From: Wandonia haliotis
Lineage (GTDB): Bacteria > Bacteroidota > Bacteroidia > Flavobacteriales_D > Crocinitomicaceae
Length of the DNA stretch: 64,000 nt
Reading direction: 5' to 3'
NCBI RefSeq assembly: GCF_039523435.1
Contig: NZ_BAAAFH010000003.1
Coordinates: 62,001-126,000 of the forward strand
A program made the position numbers and the translations under genes. The notes under the pieces are model-generated. The model saw only the letters and a program-made list of their open reading frames with translations, did not search any database and was not told the DNA's origin. How positions within the stretch are numbered: position 1 is the first letter of the stretch; every line of letters begins with the position of its first letter. Positions 59,366 to 64,000 of the stretch are shown here, piece by piece.

Positions 59366-59989
59366 ATGGAAGAAACTAAAGAAAAACGAATAGAGCTGGC
59401 TGCTTTCATTCGCTGGATAAATGAGAAAGGGTGGTCTCCAGGAACCTCCACGAATTACTCGTTTCTACACCCGGAGCAAGAGGACAAAATTGTCATTTCC
59501 AGATCGGGTATTGACAAAACGTATTTTTCAGAAGATGATTTCATGGAAATTGACCGGGAAGGAAAGCCAGCAAAAGGGTCTGAAGGTATAAAACCTTCTG
59601 CCGAAACACTAATTCATTGTGAATTGTATAATCTGTTTCCTTCTACGAGATACATTCTACATACACACTCCATGCCCGGCACCCTACTTTCCGGAAAGAA
59701 AGAATGGGAAGAAGCGATTACTTTTTCCGGATACGAAGTACTCAAAGGACTTCCGGGAATCTCTACGCACGAATCCGAGGTCGAGCTTCCTATCTTCGCT
59801 AACGATCAAGACATGGATCGGTTCCGTTTACTGATCAGGGATAATCAAAACCGTTTGCAGACAGGTGGTTTTCTGATGGCTAAACATGGATTATATGCCT
59901 GGGGAAATTCGCTTCAGGAAGCAAAAAGACACCTTGAAATTTATGAGTTTTTATTAACTTGTGAACTAAATTTATTGCAAATCAGATAA
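59366..59989 (+). CDS. mtnB: Methylthioribulose-1-phosphate dehydratase
   Basis: A 207-residue class II aldolase-like enzyme of methionine salvage. Zinc ligands His99 and His101 are in ILHTHSMPG; the PSAET segment (Glu80) and AKHGLYAWG complete the site, with RHLE near the C-terminus. It dehydrates methylthioribulose 1-phosphate. First gene of the operon, followed 1 nt later by mtnD; the order B-D-C-A is compact, with start/stop contacts all along. Confidence 0.94.
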   Translation: MEETKEKRIELAAFIRWINEKGWSPGTSTNYSFLHPEQEDKIVISRSGIDKTYFSEDDFMEIDREGKPAKGSEGIKPSAETLIHCELYNLFPSTRYILHTHSMPGTLLSGKKEWEEAITFSGYEVLKGLPGISTHESEVELPIFANDQDMDRFRLLIRDNQNRLQTGGFLMAKHGLYAWGNSLQEAKRHLEIYEFLLTCELNLLQIR

Positions 59990-59990
59990 A

Positions 59991-60512
59991 ATGGCAGTTT
60001 TAAGCATTCCGTCTACCGGTCAGGAGATCAAAGACCCTGCGGAAATTAAGCAATACCTCAATCAACGGGGTGTTTTCTTTGCCCAGTGGGAGGCAAGTGT
60101 TGTTTTTGAAGATACCGCTTCTCAGGAAGAAATACTGGAAGCCTATCGACATGAATTGGAGCCTTATATGTCAGCAAATGGTTATACCACTGCAGATGTA
60201 ATCTCCATTAACAAACTAACTGAGAATTATGATGCCGTTCGGGCTAAATTTCTCTCAGAACACACGCATAGTGAGGATGAGGTGCGTTTCTTTGTAGATG
60301 GACAGGGGCTTTTTTGGTTCAATCTTGATGGACACGACGTTTTCAATGTCCTCTGTCAATCAGGGGATCTGATCTCTGTTCCGGCAGGAACCAAACATTG
60401 GTTTGATGCGGGTGAAAAAAATCCTTTTGTAAAGGCTATCCGCATATTTATTGACACTTCGGGATGGGTTCCCGAATATACCCACTCCGGTATTGAGCAA
60501 AAGTATATCTAG
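59991..60512 (+). CDS. mtnD: Acireductone dioxygenase
   Basis: A 173-residue cupin (ARD). Metal ligands are His91, His93 and Glu97 (HTHSEDEVRFFVDG) and His136 (KHWFDAG). It splits the acireductone with oxygen, giving the 2-oxo acid of methionine when iron is bound. It sits between mtnB and mtnC; spacers are 1 and 6 nt. Confidence 0.95.
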   Translation: MAVLSIPSTGQEIKDPAEIKQYLNQRGVFFAQWEASVVFEDTASQEEILEAYRHELEPYMSANGYTTADVISINKLTENYDAVRAKFLSEHTHSEDEVRFFVDGQGLFWFNLDGHDVFNVLCQSGDLISVPAGTKHWFDAGEKNPFVKAIRIFIDTSGWVPEYTHSGIEQKYI

Positions 60513-60518
60513 TTTACC

Positions 60519-61202
60519 ATGAGTCATATCAAATGTATCTTAACTGACATTGAGGGAACGACAACTTCCGTTTCTTTTGTCTATGATGTCCTGTTTCCCT
60601 ATTTCCGGGAACATATTCAGGAAGCATCTTCACTTCCATCTAACCTGATTAATCCGATCATCAAAGCAACGATGGATCAGGCCCATCAGGAAGGCAAAAA
60701 CCTTACGACATCCGAAGAATGTCTGGAACAGCTGCGTCAATGGAGCATAGAGGACCGAAAATTTACTCCGCTAAAAACCCTTCAGGGATATATCTGGAAA
60801 AAAGGATATGAAGAAGGAAAAATAAAAGGGCATATTTACCCGGATGTTCTTCCCGCTCTTGAGGAATGGAAAGAGGAAGGAATTGATCTTGCTGTGTATA
60901 GTTCGGGTTCCGTGCAAGCTCAAAAACTTATTTTTGGTTATAGTGAAGCAGGTGACCTTACTCATTTGTTTTCCCGTTTTTTTGATACGAAAATGGGAGG
61001 AAAGAAAGAAACAAGATCTTACGAAAACATTGCTGAAGAACTTGATCTACAGCCGGATGAGATCCTGTTTCTCTCCGATGTGCCCGACGAACTGAAAGCT
61101 GCACGAGAAGCCGGGTATGAAGTTATTCAGCTCGTGCGACCGGGAACAAAAGCCTCGACACACTTTGACAATGTAGATGATTTTTCGCAAATTACTTTTT
61201 AA
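60519..61202 (+). CDS. mtnC: Acireductone synthase (enolase-phosphatase)
   Basis: A 227-residue HAD-family enzyme that enolises and dephosphorylates diketomethylthiopentyl phosphate. The nucleophile motif is DIEGTT (Asp10, Glu12), with the cap domain around VSFVYDVLFPYFRE; later HAD motifs are YSSGS and the FLSDVPDELKAA acidic pair. Length is normal. It starts 6 nt after mtnD and is followed directly by mtnA. Confidence 0.95.
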   Translation: MSHIKCILTDIEGTTTSVSFVYDVLFPYFREHIQEASSLPSNLINPIIKATMDQAHQEGKNLTTSEECLEQLRQWSIEDRKFTPLKTLQGYIWKKGYEEGKIKGHIYPDVLPALEEWKEEGIDLAVYSSGSVQAQKLIFGYSEAGDLTHLFSRFFDTKMGGKKETRSYENIAEELDLQPDEILFLSDVPDELKAAREAGYEVIQLVRPGTKASTHFDNVDDFSQITF

Positions 61203-62303
61203 ATGACACAAGAACGATTCAGAACGATTTGGTTAAAAGATGAAATAACCGTTGAGGTTATTGATCAACGATTTTTACCTCATCGGTTTATAACTGTAGA
61301 GCTTACTACCTGTTTTGACGCGGTAGACGCTATAAAGAAGATGATTGTACGAGGTGCTCCACTTATCGGTGCAACGGCTTCGTACGGTGTTTATCTTGCT
61401 TTGCTGGAGATTCAGAAAGGGGATAAACCTACAGAATACATTAATCAGGCATTTGAAGAACTGGCCAACTCCCGCCCGACAGCAGTTAACCTTTTCTGGG
61501 CTCTGGATCGAATGAAAAAAGCGGTTTTCTCGCAAAACACACTTGAAGAACAACTAAAAAGTGCTTTCGCAGAAGCCAACCAAATTGTTGAAGATGACGT
61601 GGAAACCTGTCGGATGATTGGTGTTCATGGTCTACCTCTTATTGAAGAAATTTGGGGAAAAAACGGACATCAAACAGTTAATATCCTTACTCACTGTAAT
61701 GCCGGCATGTTAGGTTGTATCGAATGGGGAACGATTACTTCTCCGATATACCAGGCTAAAGAAAAGGGTATTGACATTCATGTCTGGGTGGATGAAACCC
61801 GCCCCAGAAATCAGGGAGCAAATTTAACTGCTTTTGAGCTTACCAAACATGGTATTCCCCACACGCTGATCGTCGACAACACAGGAGGGCACCTAATGCA
61901 ACACGGTATGGTTGATCTGGTAATTGTAGGGACAGACCGAACAACCCGTCAGGGTGATGTTGCCAATAAAATTGGTACGTATCTTAAAGCTCTGGCAGCA
62001 AACGATAATAATGTACCTTTCTACGTTGCTCTTCCCTCCACAACTCTCGACTGGACCATTACCGATGGATTAAAAGAAATTCCCATTGAGCAACGTGATC
62101 AGAATGAAGTAAAAACCGTATTCGGGAAATTAGATACCGGTGAATTAGCTTCCGTACTTATTTGTCCTGAAACAACTCCTGCAGCCAATTATGGATTTGA
62201 TGTTACACCAGCCCGATTGGTGACGGGTCTCATTACAGAAAGAGGAGTCTGCCCGGCATCGGAAGAGGGATTAACACGTCTTTTTCCGGAACACAAACGA
62301 TGA
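61203..62303 (+). CDS. mtnA: Methylthioribose-1-phosphate isomerase
   Basis: A 366-residue aldose-ketose isomerase of the eIF-2B-like fold. RGAPLIGATASYG (50-62) binds the phosphate; Cys172 is in HCNAGMLGCIEWGT. The catalytic Asp is in VDNTGGHLM, slightly different from the more common DNMAG form. It opens the salvage pathway from methylthioribose 1-phosphate. It begins at the base after the mtnC stop, and its TGA overlaps the ATG of the desaturase by four bases. Confidence 0.95.
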   Translation: MTQERFRTIWLKDEITVEVIDQRFLPHRFITVELTTCFDAVDAIKKMIVRGAPLIGATASYGVYLALLEIQKGDKPTEYINQAFEELANSRPTAVNLFWALDRMKKAVFSQNTLEEQLKSAFAEANQIVEDDVETCRMIGVHGLPLIEEIWGKNGHQTVNILTHCNAGMLGCIEWGTITSPIYQAKEKGIDIHVWVDETRPRNQGANLTAFELTKHGIPHTLIVDNTGGHLMQHGMVDLVIVGTDRTTRQGDVANKIGTYLKALAANDNNVPFYVALPSTTLDWTITDGLKEIPIEQRDQNEVKTVFGKLDTGELASVLICPETTPAANYGFDVTPARLVTGLITERGVCPASEEGLTRLFPEHKR

Positions 62304-63769
62304 AAAAATGCGCGGTCATAGGCTCGGGAATAGCAGGCTTGGCATCCGCCATACGCACTGCCAAACAAGGCTTTGCGGTTACTGTATACGAACGCAATGA
62401 CCATCCGGGAGGAAAAATATCCCAATACATAAAAGATGGCTTTCGTTTCGATCTCGGCCCATCGGTTTTTACGTTACCCGAGCTTATTGATGAATTATTT
62501 ACGCTTTGGGGTAAAGACCCAAGAGACTATTTTAGTTATACCCGGCTAGACCCTGCTTTTCATTACTTCTTTGAAGACGGAACCTGTATTGTTGCCCACG
62601 CAGATACAGATGAGTTTGCACGCGAAATAGAGGAAAAGACCATAGATAATGCTCAACAGGTAAAAACCTATTTAAAAGATGTGGCGCGGATCTATGACAT
62701 TACCAACGAGGTATTTATTGAACAGTCACTTCATATTGCAACAAACTTTTTGAAAAGAAAAGTTGTCTCCGGAGTTCTTCGTTTCAGGCATATTCATGCC
62801 TTTCATTCTATGGATGCCGGCAACCGAAGATTTTTTATGGACCCAAGGAATGTACAACTATTCAATTACTACGCAACATACGTCGGTTCAAATCCACTGG
62901 TCGCCCCTGCAACATTGAATGTAATCCAGCATCTTGAGATTAATCTGGGAACGTTTATGTGCAATCAGGGAATGTATGGAATTGTAGAAGCACTCTACCA
63001 ATTAGCTCAAGATGTGGGCATTAAGTTCGTATTTAACTCCGTAGTAACTAAAATACTAGTTGAAAATAACAGGGCGACTGGGATAGAGATCAATAAATCC
63101 GCTTTCTCTTTCGATATTGTGATTTCCAATATGGATATTCACAACACCTATGACCGATTGATTCCCGAAATAAAACCTCCCCGCCTTTCCTTAAACCAGC
63201 CACGCTCCAACTCGGTTATTGTACTGAACTGGGCTATGGACAAAACATTCCGCGAACTTGGTGTTCACAACATCTTCTTCTCACAGGATGAAGAAAAGGA
63301 ATATAACACGATTTTCAACTCAGCCGAAGTGTGTGACGACCCAACTGTATATGTATACATTTCCTCTAAAATTGCTGAAAAAGACGCCCCTGAAGGATGT
63401 GAAAACTGGTTTTTACTGGTTACGGTTTCCTACGACAAAGGACAAGATTGGGAAACCCTGGTACAACAAACAGGAGAGAATATAAAAACCAAGTTATCCC
63501 GTATGTTAAAAACGGACGTTTCCCGGCATATTCTATTCGAAAACCAATTATCCCCACGTGATATTGAAAGTCGTTATTTAGCCTATAAAGGTGCTGTTTT
63601 CGGAAATAGTTCGAACGGAAAATTCGCCGCATTTCTCCGCCACCCCAATTTTAAACGATCCGTTAAAAACCTATACTTCTCAGGAGGAACAGTTCATCCC
63701 GGAGCGGGAATTCCAATGTGTCTGAATTCGGCAAAGATTGTAGAAAATCTTATTGAACGACATCATTAA
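62300..63769 (+). CDS. CrtI/CrtD-family carotenoid desaturase
   Basis: A 489-residue FAD-dependent phytoene-desaturase-family enzyme. The dinucleotide fold is GSGIAGLAS (8-16); a substrate-side landmark is FRFDLGPSVFTLPELIDELF. The C-terminal FAD motif GGTVHPGAGIPMCLNSAKIV is typical of CrtI and CrtD. The HYFFEDGT segment and the moderate length favour a CrtD-like C-3',4' desaturase acting on a hydroxylated carotenoid, but CrtI itself cannot be excluded. It is coupled to mtnA by ATGA overlap, an unexpected partner. Its end overlaps the opposite-strand glycosyltransferase by 20 nt. Confidence 0.85.
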   Translation: MKKCAVIGSGIAGLASAIRTAKQGFAVTVYERNDHPGGKISQYIKDGFRFDLGPSVFTLPELIDELFTLWGKDPRDYFSYTRLDPAFHYFFEDGTCIVAHADTDEFAREIEEKTIDNAQQVKTYLKDVARIYDITNEVFIEQSLHIATNFLKRKVVSGVLRFRHIHAFHSMDAGNRRFFMDPRNVQLFNYYATYVGSNPLVAPATLNVIQHLEINLGTFMCNQGMYGIVEALYQLAQDVGIKFVFNSVVTKILVENNRATGIEINKSAFSFDIVISNMDIHNTYDRLIPEIKPPRLSLNQPRSNSVIVLNWAMDKTFRELGVHNIFFSQDEEKEYNTIFNSAEVCDDPTVYVYISSKIAEKDAPEGCENWFLLVTVSYDKGQDWETLVQQTGENIKTKLSRMLKTDVSRHILFENQLSPRDIESRYLAYKGAVFGNSSNGKFAAFLRHPNFKRSVKNLYFSGGTVHPGAGIPMCLNSAKIVENLIERHH

Positions 63770-64000
63770 CCTTTCGTTTCTTATAATATGCAGCAAGATA
63801 CTCTTGCTCTGACTGTCCGGGTGTTGGCGTTAGAATCCCTCTCACGTTAAGTCTCTCAAGATCCATCAAAGTGGAATATCCGGATCGAGAAACCACCGCT
63901 TTGGAAGACAGGAGCATTTTAGTTAGTTTTTCAGTAGGAATTTCTTTGTAAATCTCCACTTCTCCTATCTTCTCTTCCTTTGCCCGGTGAAAAAGAATAA
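63750..64000 (-). CDS. Glycosyltransferase, C-terminal part (5' end outside window)
   Basis: The frame is open from the window edge to the stop at 63750-63752; the visible end contains IPTEKLTKMLLSSKAVVSRS, GYSTLMDLERLNVRGILTPT and PGQSEQEYLAAYYKKRKVN. The SRSGYSTLMDL and PGQSEQEYLA elements are those of GT28-type (UDP-sugar binding) C-terminal domains, such as MurG-like or polysaccharide glycosyltransferases. In pigment regions of Bacteroidota such enzymes may glycosylate carotenoids, but nothing here shows that. Confidence 0.7.
   Translation of the reverse strand, partial: ILFHRAKEEKIGEVEIYKEIPTEKLTKMLLSSKAVVSRSGYSTLMDLERLNVRGILTPTPGQSEQEYLAAYYKKRKVNDVVQ

Noticed and set aside
1..64000. 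tRNA, rRNA, CRISPR arrays, insertion sequences or prophage
   Set aside because: No cloverleaf-like, repeat-spacer, transposase or phage gene pattern was found; genes are tightly packed with ordinary metabolic roles.

Overview
The window is a chromosomal segment of a Bacteroidota bacterium, most probably of the order Flavobacteriales. Four things point there: several upstream regions carry the Bacteroidota-type promoter (TTTG, about 19-20 nt, TAnnTTTG); a PorW/SprE-type lipoprotein of the type IX secretion system is present; the F-type ATP synthase operon is split (a, c, b, delta, alpha, gamma, without beta and epsilon); and there is a flexirubin-type tyrosine ammonia-lyase cluster. Ribosome binding sites are A-rich and lack Shine-Dalgarno signals. 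I see no rRNA, tRNA, CRISPR array, insertion sequence or phage gene. No gene-free stretch reaches 300 nt; the longest (7478-7740) holds a terminator and a doubtful 27-codon ORF.

Layout. 1-4.2 kb (minus): an O-antigen-ligase-like membrane protein (cut by the window edge), an S41 processing protease, RNase P protein and a GH3-family adenylating enzyme. 4.4-7.5 kb: a tandem universal stress protein, a DUF3109 cysteine-rich protein and two secreted proteins of unknown role. 7.7-12.7 kb (minus): atpB-E-F-H-A-G, with a strong intercistronic hairpin after atpE. 12.9-16.6 kb (minus): porW, a bactofilin, AtpZ and a small membrane protein. 16.8-22.8 kb: a YceI-like lipoprotein, an unknown lipoprotein, hemN and a CcoI/FixI-type copper ATPase, then a convergent FKBP lipoprotein.

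22.3-40.1 kb is the main specialised region: an aryl-polyene/flexirubin-type biosynthetic cluster in two divergent halves. The plus half (29977-40127) encodes tyrosine ammonia-lyase, ketoreductase, two acyl carrier proteins, three ketosynthases with intact active sites, two ketosynthase-like proteins without a catalytic cysteine, an LpxL-like acyltransferase, a hotdog dehydratase, a thioesterase and a lipoprotein. Most of these genes overlap or nearly touch. The minus half (29844-22351) encodes a giant MMPL exporter-acyltransferase-methyltransferase fusion, a CrtI-like oxidoreductase, two paralogous membrane J-domain proteins and the FKBP lipoprotein. The expected route is: tyrosine to 4-coumarate; loading on ACP; polyene extension by KS, KR and DH; methylation and acyl transfer; export to the outer membrane. 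The dialkylresorcinol genes (darA/darB), an acyl-AMP ligase and a LolA-like carrier are not in this block.

40.2-49.7 kb: two unknown exported proteins, a Crp/Fnr-type regulator, a deiodinase-like thioredoxin-fold protein with a DUF3179 membrane protein, a Tat-exported pirin, Dxs, a polyprenyl diphosphate synthase and RmlA. 49.7-57.6 kb: a second, unrelated MMPL transporter, cydAB (minus), the NAD(P)HX repair enzyme Nnr and QueG. 57.7-64 kb: a SulP transporter, then the methionine-salvage operon mtnB-D-C-A translationally coupled to a carotenoid-type desaturase, and the 3' end of a glycosyltransferase on the other strand.
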